Below, one piece after another: positions 1 to 8,021 of a DNA stretch of 64,000 nt (position 1 is its first letter; every line of letters begins with the position of its first letter). The notes beneath the pieces were generated by a model. It saw only the letters and a program-made list of their open reading frames with translations, had not been told where the DNA came from and ran no database searches. Source of the DNA: Roseiarcus sp036513315 (GTDB taxonomy: Bacteria; Pseudomonadota; Alphaproteobacteria; Rhizobiales; Beijerinckiaceae); contig DATBZF010000098.1 in assembly GCA_036513315.1 (NCBI GenBank), forward strand, positions 28,040-92,039, in the 5' to 3' direction. The translations under genes were made by a program, and so were the position numbers.

Positions 1-263
1 GGCCCGGCATCGTCGATATCGGCGAGGCGCAGGGCAAGCACACGCGCCTGTTCGTGCGCGGCGGCTTCGCCGACGTCAGCGCCGCCGGCCTGATCCTGCT
101 CGCCGAGACGGCGATACCGGTCGACGAACTCAGCGCCGAGCGCCTCGGCGGCGAGATCAAGGACGCCGAGGAAGACCTCGCCGACGCTACCGACGACCAG
201 AAGCGCCTCGCTCAGGAAAAACTCGACCGGCTCAAAGAGCTGAAAGACGCGCTGAAGTTTTGA
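1..263 (+). CDS. atpC: F1F0 ATP synthase epsilon subunit, C-terminal part
   Basis: The reading frame enters from the left edge (first full codon at base 3) and gives the last 86 residues of an F1 epsilon subunit. Visible features are the end of the beta-sandwich domain (PGIVDIGEA, then FVRGGFADVSAAGLILLAE) followed by the two-helix tail rich in Asp, Glu and Lys (IKDAEEDLADATDDQ) that regulates ATPase activity. In the F1 complex this subunit sits on the central stalk with gamma. The start and the rest of the atp operon lie outside the window. It is convergent with asd, and an inverted repeat lies between them. The call rests on the FVRGGF and AE.AIP patterns typical of alphaproteobacterial AtpC. 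Confidence 0.85.
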   Translation, partial: PGIVDIGEAQGKHTRLFVRGGFADVSAAGLILLAETAIPVDELSAERLGGEIKDAEEDLADATDDQKRLAQEKLDRLKELKDALKF

Positions 264-292
264 GCGCCGCCTGTCCCCTCGCCCCGCCTGGT

Positions 293-330
293 CCCCTCGC
301 CCCGCAAAGCGGGCTTCGCGGGGCGAGGGG
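293..330. terminator. Perfect 13-bp inverted repeat between convergent atpC and asd
   Basis: Arms at 293-305 (CCCCTCGCCCCGC) and 318-330 are exact reverse complements around a 12-base loop. A partial extra copy of the left arm lies just upstream at 275-287. The hairpin stands 30 bases after the atpC stop and 27 bases from the asd stop, the position expected for a terminator serving both strands. There is no clear T-run on either side, so it may be a transcript-end stabilising hairpin or a dispersed palindromic repeat instead. Confidence 0.5.
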
Positions 331-356
331 ACTGGCGGTCGGGGTCCGGCGCTCGC

Positions 357-1394
357 TTACGCCACCTTCTGCTTGGCCTTCAGCCAGCCGCGGTTGACGA
401 TCACCTCGGCGATCTGGATCGCATTCAACGCCGCGCCCTTGCGCAGATTGTCCGACACGCACCACAGCACGAGACCATTGTCGACGGTCGGGTCTTCGCG
501 GATGCGCGAGATATAGGTCGCGTCCTCGCCCGCCGCTTCATGCGGCGTGATATAGCCGCCCGGCTCGCGACGGTCGATGACGAGACAGCCGGGCGCCTCG
601 CGCAGGATGTCGCGCGCCTCGTCGGCGCTGATCGGGTTCTCGAACTCAATATTGACCGCCTCGGAATGGCCGATGAACACCGGCACGCGCACGCAGGTGG
701 CGACCAGCTTGATCTTGGGATCGAGGATTTTCTTGGTTTCGGCCACCATCTTCCATTCTTCCTTGGTGAAGCCGTCCTCCATGAACACGTCGATCTCGGG
801 AATGACGTTGAAAGCGATGCGCTTGGGGAACTTCTTCGCTTCGACCGGATCGGAGACGAAGACCGCGCGGGTCTGCGCGAACAATTCGTCCATCGCATCC
901 TTGCCGGCGCCCGACACCGATTGATAGGTGGCGACGACGACGCGCTTGATCGTCGCCTTATCGTGCAGCGGCTTCAACGCGACCACGAGCTGGGCGGTCG
1001 AGCAATTGGGATTGGCGATGATGTATTTCCTGGAAAAACCCTTGGCCGCTTCGGCGTTCACTTCAGGCACGACCAGCGGCACATCGGGGTCCATCCGCCA
1101 GGCCGAGGAATTGTCGATGACGACGCAGCCGACGGCGCCGATCTTGGGCGACCATTCCTTCGACACCGATCCGCCCGCCGACATCAGGCAGATATCGGTG
1201 TCGGAGAAATCATAATGTTCGAGATTTTTGCACTTCAGCGTTCTGTCGCCGAACGAGACCTCGCGGCCCAGGGAGCGGGACGAGGCGAGCGCCACGACTT
1301 CGCTCACCGGGAAGCGACGCTCCGCCAATATGTCGAGCATTTCGCGGCCCACATTGCCTGTCGCGCCGACGATTGCGACCTTGAAGCCTGCCAT
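357..1394 (-). CDS. asd: Aspartate-semialdehyde dehydrogenase
   Basis: Reduces L-aspartyl-4-phosphate to L-aspartate-4-semialdehyde with NADPH, the branch point to lysine/diaminopimelate, threonine and methionine; cytosolic. The 345-residue product has the family's usual length. The N-terminal NADP-binding fold carries GATGNVG at residues 10-16, and the active-site Cys is C131 in NPNCST. The substrate-binding region VRVPVFIGHSEAVNIEFE and the C-terminal NLRKGAALNAIQIAE are typical of the usual bacterial Asd. It starts at ATG and stands alone, convergent with atpC. Confidence 0.96.
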   Translation of the reverse strand: MAGFKVAIVGATGNVGREMLDILAERRFPVSEVVALASSRSLGREVSFGDRTLKCKNLEHYDFSDTDICLMSAGGSVSKEWSPKIGAVGCVVIDNSSAWRMDPDVPLVVPEVNAEAAKGFSRKYIIANPNCSTAQLVVALKPLHDKATIKRVVVATYQSVSGAGKDAMDELFAQTRAVFVSDPVEAKKFPKRIAFNVIPEIDVFMEDGFTKEEWKMVAETKKILDPKIKLVATCVRVPVFIGHSEAVNIEFENPISADEARDILREAPGCLVIDRREPGGYITPHEAAGEDATYISRIREDPTVDNGLVLWCVSDNLRKGAALNAIQIAEVIVNRGWLKAKQKVA

Positions 1395-1728
1395 CTCACG
1401 ATTTCCTTTGCTGGCCGATATTCCCCCGCGTCGCCCCTGACGGGGCCGTCCCTCAAACCCCCGCCGGGGGAGGAACCGGAGCCGAGGGCAAACACTAGAC
1501 CGTCGCGCCGCCTTTGTGGGCGGCGGGCTGGGTTTTCGTCAGCCGTTTCGATGTCGCGGTCGTCATGATTCGTCCGGGGCGCGCGTCACATCGGGAGCGC
1601 ATGACGTTGAAAACCATGTCGCGGGCTCCAAGTCAATCGAAGCGTTGAATCGGGATTGCGCGTCCGGCGATGAGTCGCTATACCCCGCCGACCTTCTCGC
1701 ATCGGTCCTGCACGGCTGATTGGGGACG
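1395..1728. other. Intergenic region between asd and tRNA-Val
   Basis: These 334 bases lie upstream of both asd (minus strand) and the tRNA (plus strand), so they must hold the promoters for both. I see several GC-rich self-complementary stretches around 1436-1475, but no convincing sigma-70 hexamers and no coding frame with family resemblance. Confidence 0.4.
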
Positions 1729-1803
1729 GGGCGATTAGCTCAGCGGGAGAGCACTCCCTTGACATGGGAGGGGTCACAGGTTCAATCCCTGTATCGCCCA
1801 CCA
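1729..1803 (+). tRNA. tRNA-Val (anticodon GAC)
   Basis: A full cloverleaf can be drawn. The acceptor stem is GGGCGAT (1729-1735) paired with ATCGCCC (1793-1799). The D-arm is GCTC...GAGC. The anticodon stem CTCCC/GGGAG encloses loop TTGACAT, giving anticodon GAC. The T-arm is ACAGG-TTCAATC-CCTGT, followed by discriminator A at 1800 and an encoded CCA at 1801-1803. GAC reads valine codons GUC and GUU. The 3' part overlaps the end of the SURF1 gene on the opposite strand. Confidence 0.97.
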
Positions 1804-2549
1804 TTTTCGGCCATTGACGCGCGCAGTCGCGTCAAGGCATAGGCTGAAAACACGCCAGCCAGAGCCAGCGCCATGCCGAACCAGGTGAGCGCATAGCCCA
1901 GGTGATTGTTGGGAAAGGCGAGGATCGTTTCGCCCCCTTCAGGCAGGTCGCCGGGATTTCCCGCCGCATCCGCATCGACCGTGAAGGGCGCCGCGCGCTT
2001 GAGCTTCAGCGCGCCAGCGATCGCGCCGGGGTCGCGCGTGAACCAGTCGCCGCGCGCCGGATCGTCTGACGGCGTGAACCAGGTGCGCGGCTCGCTGGCG
2101 CGCATCAACCCGGTCACCGCGACATTGGCGGGGCCTTGGCCGCTCTGACCGGCGAAGCGCGCCTTCTCGTCTTGCGGGATAAAGCCGCGATTGACGATGA
2201 CATAGGCGCCATCCGCCAGACGCAAAGGCGTGAGGACGAGATAGCCGGGCCCGCCGAAGCGGCCGCGCGGCTCGTCCAGCGCGCGAAACACCAAGGCCTG
2301 GTGGGCGAATTCATAGGTTCCGGCCAGGCTGACATGGCGATATTCATAATCGCCCGGCGCCAGCTTGGCCCAGTCGGCCTCGGGCGGCGCATCGACGGGG
2401 GGCGCCGCTACGCGCGCCGAAACCTCGGCGATCAGCGCCTCCTTCCAGCCGAGGCGCTCCAATTGCCATGCGCCGAGGCCAATCAGACCCACGACGCCCA
2501 GCAAGGTGAACAATCCTGGCCAAAGCAAAGAGCGCAGCGCCGTCGACAT
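1782..2549 (-). CDS. SURF1 family cytochrome oxidase assembly protein
   Basis: 255-residue SURF1-type protein, an inner-membrane factor for heme a insertion and assembly of aa3-type cytochrome c oxidase. The topology matches the family: one N-terminal membrane helix (about 9-29, WPGLFTLLGVVGLIGLGAWQ), a periplasmic domain with Y.Y.HV.L.G.Y, YLVLTPL and VNRGFIP, and a C-terminal helix (about 217-240, HLGYALTWFGMALALAGVF). The gene lies 4 bases after the DUF983 gene, an arrangement common in alphaproteobacterial oxidase loci, but the oxidase subunit genes themselves are not in the window. The last codons and the TGA stop lie inside the tRNA-Val gene on the other strand, so the natural C-terminus is borrowed from tRNA sequence. 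Confidence 0.9.
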   Translation of the reverse strand: MSTALRSLLWPGLFTLLGVVGLIGLGAWQLERLGWKEALIAEVSARVAAPPVDAPPEADWAKLAPGDYEYRHVSLAGTYEFAHQALVFRALDEPRGRFGGPGYLVLTPLRLADGAYVIVNRGFIPQDEKARFAGQSGQGPANVAVTGLMRASEPRTWFTPSDDPARGDWFTRDPGAIAGALKLKRAAPFTVDADAAGNPGDLPEGGETILAFPNNHLGYALTWFGMALALAGVFSAYALTRLRASMAENGGRYRD

Positions 2550-2553
2550 CGTT

Positions 2554-2934
2554 TCAGTTCTTCATTTGGCCGGGCGCCGCCTTGTTACGGTATTGCAGGG
2601 CGATAAGCAGACCTTTGAACGGCCTGAGCAGGCCCAGACAAACAATGACAGTGAGCGGCAGGAATATGACCATATGAACCCAGATCGGCGGCTGGTAGGC
2701 GATCTCCGTCCATAGCGCCAAACCGAGGACGGCGAATCCGCCGAACAGAGCGATGAACACCGCCGGGCCGTCGCCCGAATCGGCGAAGGAATAATCGAGG
2801 CCGCAATTCTCGCAATGAGGCGCGACATTGACGAAGCCGGAAAACATCCGCCCGTCGCCGCATCGCGGGCAACGCCCCGCCAGACCCGCTGAAATCGGCG
2901 AGATCGGCGGGTAATCATGGTCGTTGGGACCCAT
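2554..2934 (-). CDS. DUF983 family membrane protein
   Basis: 126-residue small membrane protein. A zinc-ribbon-like N-terminus carries CPRC and CENC pairs (GRCPRCGDGRMF and HCENCGLDY), then SFADSGDGPAVF leads into two membrane helices ending at RPFKGLLIALQYRNKA. DUF983 proteins usually sit beside SURF1 and cytochrome oxidase genes and are thought to help oxidase biogenesis, though the biochemical role is unknown. I chose the ATG at 2934 because the family begins shortly before the GRCPRC motif; the frame stays open to a start at 3015. It is coupled to the SURF1 gene with a 4-base gap. Confidence 0.85.
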   Translation of the reverse strand: MGPNDHDYPPISPISAGLAGRCPRCGDGRMFSGFVNVAPHCENCGLDYSFADSGDGPAVFIALFGGFAVLGLALWTEIAYQPPIWVHMVIFLPLTVIVCLGLLRPFKGLLIALQYRNKAAPGQMKN

Positions 2935-2974
2935 CGGCGGGCGCAATCCGGCTACAGCTTCGCGAAAGCACGAG

Positions 2975-3030
2975 CCTCTAATCGGTATAGGCGCCGCGCT
3001 GTTCCAAGGCAACAAGCCCGCGATTAGAGG
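2975..3030. promoter_or_regulatory. Inverted repeat upstream of the DUF983-SURF1 operon
   Basis: CCTCTAATCG (2975-2984) and its exact complement CGATTAGAGG (3021-3030) are separated by 36 bases. They lie 41-96 bases upstream of the DUF983 start and on the far side from opgD. The repeat could be a two-half-site operator or an RNA hairpin; no terminator-like T-run follows. I do not recognise the binding protein. Confidence 0.3.
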
Positions 3031-3134
3031 ACTTCGCCCTGTCAGCCCGTATATTCCTGGGCGAACGCGATTTCACTTGGCCGAGAAATGCTTTAAGCAG
3101 CCCGTGAATCGTCTTTCCTCCAAAAAGGATGCTC

Positions 3135-4736
3135 ATGTCCGACATGGTTGATCGCCGCACCCTGTTGAAAGGAGCGGCAGCGACGGCTGCCGGCCTCGCC
3201 TCCGTCGCCGATTTTCGCGCGGAAGCCGCGGAGAATCTGCGCCTCGCCGAGCCCGCTGCGTTTTCCTACGACGGACTGAAGGCGCGCGCCCGCGACATGG
3301 CGCGCTCGCCCTATGTCGGGCCGCCCCGCCCGGCGCCCCAGGTGGTGCAAAAGATTAATTATGAGGAATGGGGCAAGATCACATTCCGCACCGACCATGC
3401 GCTGTTCGCCGACGGTCCGGGCCGGTTCCCCGTGGAATTCTTTCATCTCGGATTGTTTTTCCAGAAGGCGGTCGATCTTCACGTGGTTGAAGACGGCCAA
3501 TCGCGCAAGATTATCTATGACCAATCCTATTTCGACATGCCCGCCGATTCCATCGCGCGGCAAATGCCGGAGGGCGCGGGCTTTGCAGGTTTTCGCATCC
3601 AGGAATCGCGCGACGGCGACCTCGATTGGCATAAGAACGACTGGGTCGCTTTCCTCGGCGCGGCCTATTTCCGCTCCATCGGCGAACTCAGGCAATACGG
3701 GCTTTCCGCGCGCGGCGTCGCGCTCGACGTCGCCGTGGCGGATCGCTCCGAGGAATTTCCCGATTTCACCAATTTCTTTATCGAATCCAGCGAAAGCGCC
3801 GACAGCGTCGTCCTCTACGCGCTGATGGAAGGCCCCTCGATCGTCGGCGCCTATCGTTTTGTGATGAAGCGCGGCAAAGGCGTGGTGATGGATATTGAGG
3901 CGGCGCTGTTCATGCGCGCTTCCGTTTCGCGTTTCGGCATCGGCGCGTTGACGTCGATGTATTGGTTCTCCGAAACCAAAAAGGAGACCGCCATCGACTG
4001 GCGCCCTGAGGTGCATGATTCGGACGGGCTGGCGATGTGGAGCGGCAATGGCGAGCGGCTTTGGCGCCCCCTCAACAACCCGCCGCGCATCATGGTCTCC
4101 GCTTTTTCCGACAATAATCCGCGCGGCTTCGGCCTGCTTCAGCGAGACCGCGTGTTCGATCATTATCTCGACGGCGTCAATTATGATCGCCGCCCGAGCC
4201 TTTGGGTCGAACCCTTACCGGGCCCGCAGGGCGAGGGTTGGGGCAAAGGCTCCATCCAGCTTTGCGAGATCCCGACCGACGACGAAATCCACGACAATGT
4301 CGTCGCCATGTGGGTGCCCGAAAAGCCAATCCCCGCCAATGGCGAGGTCGATCTGCATTATCGCCTGCATTGGCTCGCCGATGAGCCCTATCCGTCCAAG
4401 CTCGGACGTTGCGTGGCGACGCGCCTCGGCCGGGGCGGCCAGGCCGGTCTGCCGCGTCCGGCGGGCGTGCGCAAGTTCATGGTCGAATTCCTCGGCGGTC
4501 CCCTCTCCACACTGCCGTACGGCGTTATGCCGGAAATGGTGCTCAACGCATCGCGCGGCTCGTTTTCGGCTTATCGACTCGTCGAAGCTGTTCCCGACGA
4601 TGTTCCCGGGCATTGGCGCGTCCAATTCGATCTTGCCGGCGTCAGTGGGCCCGATCCGGTCGAGTTACGCTGCTTCCTGCAGGCCAATGGCGAGACGCTC
4701 ACCGAAACCTGGATGTTTCAATACCATCCGTTTTGA
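3135..4736 (+). CDS. opgD: Periplasmic glucan biosynthesis protein OpgD/MdoD-like
   Basis: 533-residue protein of the OpgG/OpgD family, which act in the periplasm on osmoregulated glucan backbones made by OpgH. The N-terminus has a twin-arginine signal (DRRTLLKGAAATAAG), as in OpgD rather than OpgG. Family stretches include FFHLGLFF, GFAGFRI, FLGAAYFRSIGELRQYGLSARG, LTSMYWF, DGLAMWSGNGERLWRPL and GFGLLQRDR. The ATG at 3135 is preceded by AAGGA at a spacing of 5 bases; the ATG at 3129 overlaps that ribosome site and is less likely. No opgH is in view, so the gene is solitary here. Confidence 0.9.
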   Translation: MSDMVDRRTLLKGAAATAAGLASVADFRAEAAENLRLAEPAAFSYDGLKARARDMARSPYVGPPRPAPQVVQKINYEEWGKITFRTDHALFADGPGRFPVEFFHLGLFFQKAVDLHVVEDGQSRKIIYDQSYFDMPADSIARQMPEGAGFAGFRIQESRDGDLDWHKNDWVAFLGAAYFRSIGELRQYGLSARGVALDVAVADRSEEFPDFTNFFIESSESADSVVLYALMEGPSIVGAYRFVMKRGKGVVMDIEAALFMRASVSRFGIGALTSMYWFSETKKETAIDWRPEVHDSDGLAMWSGNGERLWRPLNNPPRIMVSAFSDNNPRGFGLLQRDRVFDHYLDGVNYDRRPSLWVEPLPGPQGEGWGKGSIQLCEIPTDDEIHDNVVAMWVPEKPIPANGEVDLHYRLHWLADEPYPSKLGRCVATRLGRGGQAGLPRPAGVRKFMVEFLGGPLSTLPYGVMPEMVLNASRGSFSAYRLVEAVPDDVPGHWRVQFDLAGVSGPDPVELRCFLQANGETLTETWMFQYHPF

Positions 4737-4954
4737 CGCGTCGAGCCGGCGATCGCCGTTCCAACTATCCGCCAGTCCAGGCCGTTCTCGCGAGTGCTGC
4801 ATCGCCTGAGGGCCGCGGAACATCATCGTGGCGGTCCTTTGAGGACGCTGGTGAGCCTCGTCAAGCACAAGGTCGACTTCGGTCGTCGGATGACTTAGCG
4901 TCATGCCGACCCGACCGAATTGCCATGTCGAGGCCTAGATTTTGGGGTGAGCGG

Positions 4955-5374
4955 ATGACCCAAAGGGTGACTATCGCGGCCACAAGTCTCATTGTTGCAA
5001 CATCGCTGCTGCTTGCAGGCGCAACCCAGAACGCGCAGGCGCAGCAGGCTGATTTTTCCGGCAAATGGAGCTTGAGCGGTCAAATAATAGCCGGAAGGAA
5101 CTTCATAAGCTTTGCGCAGATTTGCGACCTCAAGCAGACAGGCGACCAGCTTGCGGGTCCGTGCCGAGGACCAAATGGCGGATGCTCGGCAATCGGGGTA
5201 ATCAGCGGCGCTAACGTGGACATGACTTGCCGTACGTCCTTCACCAACGCGCCCAATCTAGCAGGAATCTCAACTTTTCACGGTGCGCTGGGCACGGATG
5301 AGATCGTCAGAGGATCATGCAGCCACTCCCGTTTTCCGGGAGCGAACGGCGTTTTTGCGATGATGAGGGTCTGA
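4955..5374 (+). CDS. Small exported protein of unknown function
   Basis: 139 residues beginning with a clear Sec signal peptide (MTQRVTIAATSLIVATS, Leu/Ala core, cleavage probably after AQA at about residue 29). The mature part has a Gly-rich beta-type pattern (DFSGKWSLSGQII, GDQLAGPCRGPNGGCSA) and four cysteines that could form disulphides. The W in FSGKW and the 'does it fit / how much is lost' layout recall small lipocalin-like or avidin-like domains, but I cannot assign a family. TTTGGGGTGAGCGG precedes the ATG. It opens the accessory region. Confidence 0.6.
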   Translation: MTQRVTIAATSLIVATSLLLAGATQNAQAQQADFSGKWSLSGQIIAGRNFISFAQICDLKQTGDQLAGPCRGPNGGCSAIGVISGANVDMTCRTSFTNAPNLAGISTFHGALGTDEIVRGSCSHSRFPGANGVFAMMRV

Positions 5375-5541
5375 AGAATCGCGAGTAAAGACCTCGCAGG
5401 CCCGCTCGTTTCGGTTGCCGTCATCTCGCAAGAAGCGCTGCAACCGGTGTCGGAGGACCCGAGGCGGGTGATCGCCAAGGCGTCAGCAAAAGCGTGCGGG
5501 GGCTGAACCGGGGCGGCGCTGGCGTGGTGCTTGAGGGGCTA

Positions 5542-6294
5542 ATGAGACGGTGGATGACTTGGTGGTCATCGGACAGGATAGCGATCCTTGTGGGCTTCGC
5601 GCTGACCATCGTAAGCCTTATTGGCGGCCAGGCGTATGTCGAGCCCGCCATTCAGGCGGCCACTGCGATCGACCAGGAGATAGCGGCCAAGCGGGCCAGG
5701 ATGATGATTATTGACGACGCCGTCGCTCTCGATGACTTAGCTAAACAGTTCGGAGGCGCGGTCTTCATCGCCCAGCCCCGGTCGATCGATGGCGTCGTCG
5801 CCGCTGAAACCCTCCAAGAGCTGAAGAAACGAAGCCTCCTTCATCGTCATGATGGGGTACGAGCAACCATCGCCGGGCTTGGCATCGCCGGTGAAATCGA
5901 CTTCCCGAGCGTATCGCGCGCCTACGAGGCGCTCGTCGATGCCGAAAATCGCAATTTTACATTCGAGAACTATCGGGCGGCCAATGACTTTGACGCCGAC
6001 ATGACGTCCAGAGCCATTAAAGACCAGAGTTCGGATCGAATGCGCATCCTTGCGCTTCAGCGGTTGCGAGCCCCGGCAATCGCGGAATCCGACTGGCGCG
6101 GGCTCCTTATTCTGATTGTTTCGTCTTTCGGCTCGCTCCTTATACTGATTGCAACCCTGAAGGCGTCCAATCGCTCTCCGCCAATTCCGCCACGCGCCCC
6201 CATCGATCCGCGGCAGGCCGCGATTGCCCTGCTTACTGCGGCTCTTGCCGAAACGCGCGCGCGCATCGCCGCGACCCCTAGTCGGCTTGCATGA
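5542..6294 (+). CDS. Membrane-anchored hypothetical protein, paralogue A of a tandem pair
   Basis: 250 residues: a short cytoplasmic N-terminus (MRRWMTWWSSDR), a membrane helix IAILVGFALTIVSLIGG, a soluble, mostly helical domain of about 150 residues, a second helix around 184-205 (LLILIVSSFGSLLILIATL), and a cytoplasmic tail with Pro-rich and Ala-rich parts. The same plan and several motifs recur in the next gene: AILxGFxLTI, LLxRxxxVRAxI, then a YxAL.D.....F motif. GAGGGG lies 6 bases before the ATG at 5542; an upstream in-frame start at 5494 has no ribosome site. I do not recognise the family. The topology resembles a sensor or scaffold with a periplasmic helical domain and no attached catalytic domain. 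Confidence 0.6.
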   Translation: MRRWMTWWSSDRIAILVGFALTIVSLIGGQAYVEPAIQAATAIDQEIAAKRARMMIIDDAVALDDLAKQFGGAVFIAQPRSIDGVVAAETLQELKKRSLLHRHDGVRATIAGLGIAGEIDFPSVSRAYEALVDAENRNFTFENYRAANDFDADMTSRAIKDQSSDRMRILALQRLRAPAIAESDWRGLLILIVSSFGSLLILIATLKASNRSPPIPPRAPIDPRQAAIALLTAALAETRARIAATPSRLA

Positions 6295-6334
6295 AAGATT
6301 TTCCTGATTTCTCCCGCCTCATCGAGTTTACGCG

Positions 6335-7126
6335 ATGCCGTCTCTAGCGCCGTCCACTCTGCTCGTTTGGCGCTATTGGACCGCCAAACGGCTGGCCATA
6401 CTCATCGGTTTCGTTCTCACGATCCTCGGATCGCTAGGCTCCCATTTCTACGTCGATACGATGCAAGACCGGAGTGCGTGGTTCGACCAACAATCGAAGG
6501 ACATGGTCGCAAAAATCGACACGCTGAAGAACGCGCAAGCGCAATATCTGCTTTTCCAACAACAGACGTCCCTGGTTTATGCGCTCAGCTCGGTTGGATT
6601 CGGGGCGACAGATGATGCGACTCGAGCTCAAATATCCAATCTCTACCAGCTTTCGCTGCTCGACCGTTCTAACGCCGTACGCGCGATGATCGGTGAACTC
6701 GCACGCGCCAAAGTCATCGACTATTCTGAAACCAGAAACAAATACGCCGCTCTTATCGATACGGCTCGAAAGGATTTCTCTGTCGCTACCTACACAAGCG
6801 TCGATGATTTCGAGCGATCGACGATGGACCAAGCTAACTCTCTCATGAGCGCGCTCCAGCAGAATTTTTTGAGCCTGGGCCAAGCAAAGACGGAGACGGA
6901 TCGAGTTGTTGATCAACGCAAGGTCACTCTGCTTGCCCTGATCACGCTGGGGTCCGCTTTCTTGCTTGCCGCCAATCTCATCTCGACAGGCAAGGAGGAA
7001 GCAGCGGTCAATCAGCCGTCCGATACGACCGCTGCTGCCGACGATCGCGTCGCGGAGCTTACAACCGCCGCGCAAATAATCGAAATGGCGATCGATCAGG
7101 CTAAGAACCTCGGCGTTCGACCATAG
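6335..7126 (+). CDS. Membrane-anchored hypothetical protein, paralogue B of a tandem pair
   Basis: 263 residues: N-terminal helix RLAILIGFVLTILGSLGS, a helical presumed-periplasmic domain containing YLLFQQQTSLVYALSS and SLLDRSNAVRAMIGEL then TRNKYAALIDTARKDFSVATY, a second helix VTLLALITLGSAFLLAANL, and a cytoplasmic Ala-rich tail. It aligns end to end with the preceding protein and starts 41 bases after its stop, so the pair probably arose by tandem duplication and is co-transcribed. GC content is visibly lower than in the housekeeping genes. Function unknown. The layout (two helices flanking a four-helix-type domain) is like that of sensory ligand-binding modules, but no signalling output domain is present. 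Confidence 0.6.
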   Translation: MPSLAPSTLLVWRYWTAKRLAILIGFVLTILGSLGSHFYVDTMQDRSAWFDQQSKDMVAKIDTLKNAQAQYLLFQQQTSLVYALSSVGFGATDDATRAQISNLYQLSLLDRSNAVRAMIGELARAKVIDYSETRNKYAALIDTARKDFSVATYTSVDDFERSTMDQANSLMSALQQNFLSLGQAKTETDRVVDQRKVTLLALITLGSAFLLAANLISTGKEEAAVNQPSDTTAAADDRVAELTTAAQIIEMAIDQAKNLGVRP

Positions 7127-7269
7127 GGCCTCGTCGGAACGATGGTCCCGCGGCGCACCACAGGCGCGAACGTCGCGAATAGAAACGCGTGCGTCGAATG
7201 ACGTTGTCGATCGCAGCGTTGGCAAACCAGCGCAAAGGGCGGCTCGCTCCGGGCCGAACCGTTCGAGAT

Positions 7270-7560
7270 TTACCCGGTGCAGCTCGGAGATGCGATCGTG
7301 GTTGGCGTAAGAGCTTCGACGAGTATCAACTCGCAGCCAATGTTTTGCGGGTCGAGGCGAAGCAGTTCGTGGGAAGACGGTTGCGGGATCGTCTCACTCG
7401 TCGCACGAAGGTGATTGATAAAGTCGCCCAGGGCCCGAGCCGCGGCGGCGTGCGACAGCTCCGATGTGGGCGCGAAGGCCACGCATTCGGGAAAATCGGG
7501 GAAATTCACGATTACCCCACCGAGAGGGCTATCGAATACAACTGCGAAATACCGAGGCAT
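7270..7560 (-). CDS. HicB-like protein without a visible HicA partner
   Basis: 96 residues with the HicB antitoxin core: YFAVVFDSPLGGVIVNFPDFPECVAFAPTS as the beta-strand part with the usual 'Pro-Asp-x-Pro-x-Cys' turn, a helix SHAAAARALGDFINHLRATSE, then TIPQPSSH. Partners of this family are HicA RNases. I find no HicA-like frame of 55-80 residues within a few hundred bases on either side, and no DNA-binding extension at the C-terminus. GGGGGAC precedes the ATG at 7560. It may be a solitary antitoxin, the remnant of a lost pair, or a HicB-fold regulator with another job. Confidence 0.6.
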   Translation of the reverse strand: MPRYFAVVFDSPLGGVIVNFPDFPECVAFAPTSELSHAAAARALGDFINHLRATSETIPQPSSHELLRLDPQNIGCELILVEALTPTTIASPSCTG

Positions 7561-7805
7561 AATCCGTCCCCCGACGATCGAACGTCGTTCACCGCGCACA
7601 GTAGAACCTTTGCGTTACGGACAGACCCGCTTAAACCGTTCAAATCTTACGGACGCCATTGATCTCCGGTTGACGACGAAAACGATCGAACGCGCGAGAA
7701 TTCAAGGAGAGCGCGACCGCGCCAGCGCGATAACCTGCCTGCTTCCGACACTCGGGTCTCAGCAGCCCCAGGTGAAGGCGCTAGAGCGCGCCATCGTCGA
7801 ATTCC
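7561..7805. other. Stretch with no supported gene
   Basis: Open frames exist on both strands, but they are arginine- and serine-rich, lack ribosome sites and carry no family motif. The upstream signals for the HicB-like gene must lie at its left end. I see no repeat or hairpin worth naming. Confidence 0.3.
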
Positions 7806-8021
7806 TCAAAGCGCCCAGATTGAGAACGCCACAAGGCACGCCAGCGCGGCGATCCAAAATAGACCTATCTCGAGGAATGGTTTGAATGGTCCAGGCTGCC
7901 AAGTCGGCTGTGGACTCGGCGCGCGAGAAGTTCGTTGTATCTCGTCCCGGAAAGCAACAATTTCGCGTGCGCTCGACACGCCAATCGCCTCGCCGGGAAA
8001 TTGGATCGGAGGTTGCGCCAT
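7806..8021 (-). CDS. Possible tail-anchored small membrane protein
   Basis: 71 residues. A soluble N-terminal part (MAQPPIQFPGEAIGVSSARE) is followed by a Pro-rich linker (APSPQPTWQPGPFKPF) and a single C-terminal hydrophobic helix (LEIGLFWIAALACLVAFSIWAL) that ends the protein. The linker-plus-tail-anchor design supports a real gene. A weak GAGG lies about 11 bases before the ATG at 8021, and an overlapping open frame on the same strand shows no such structure. No family recognised. Confidence 0.35.
   Translation of the reverse strand: MAQPPIQFPGEAIGVSSAREIVAFRDEIQRTSRAPSPQPTWQPGPFKPFLEIGLFWIAALACLVAFSIWAL

Noticed and set aside
540..1568. Long plus-strand frame antisense to asd
   Set aside because: It is the complement of a certain gene in GC-rich DNA, with His/Arg/Gly-rich composition and no family motif.
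1586..1804. Minus-strand frame containing GDTGIEPVTPPMS across tRNA-Val
   Set aside because: This is the well-known false protein produced by reading a tRNA antisense; it carries no other coding signal.
7415..7885. 156-codon plus-strand frame opposite the HicB-like gene
   Set aside because: Its first half is the antisense of HicB, and the rest has no motif or ribosome site.
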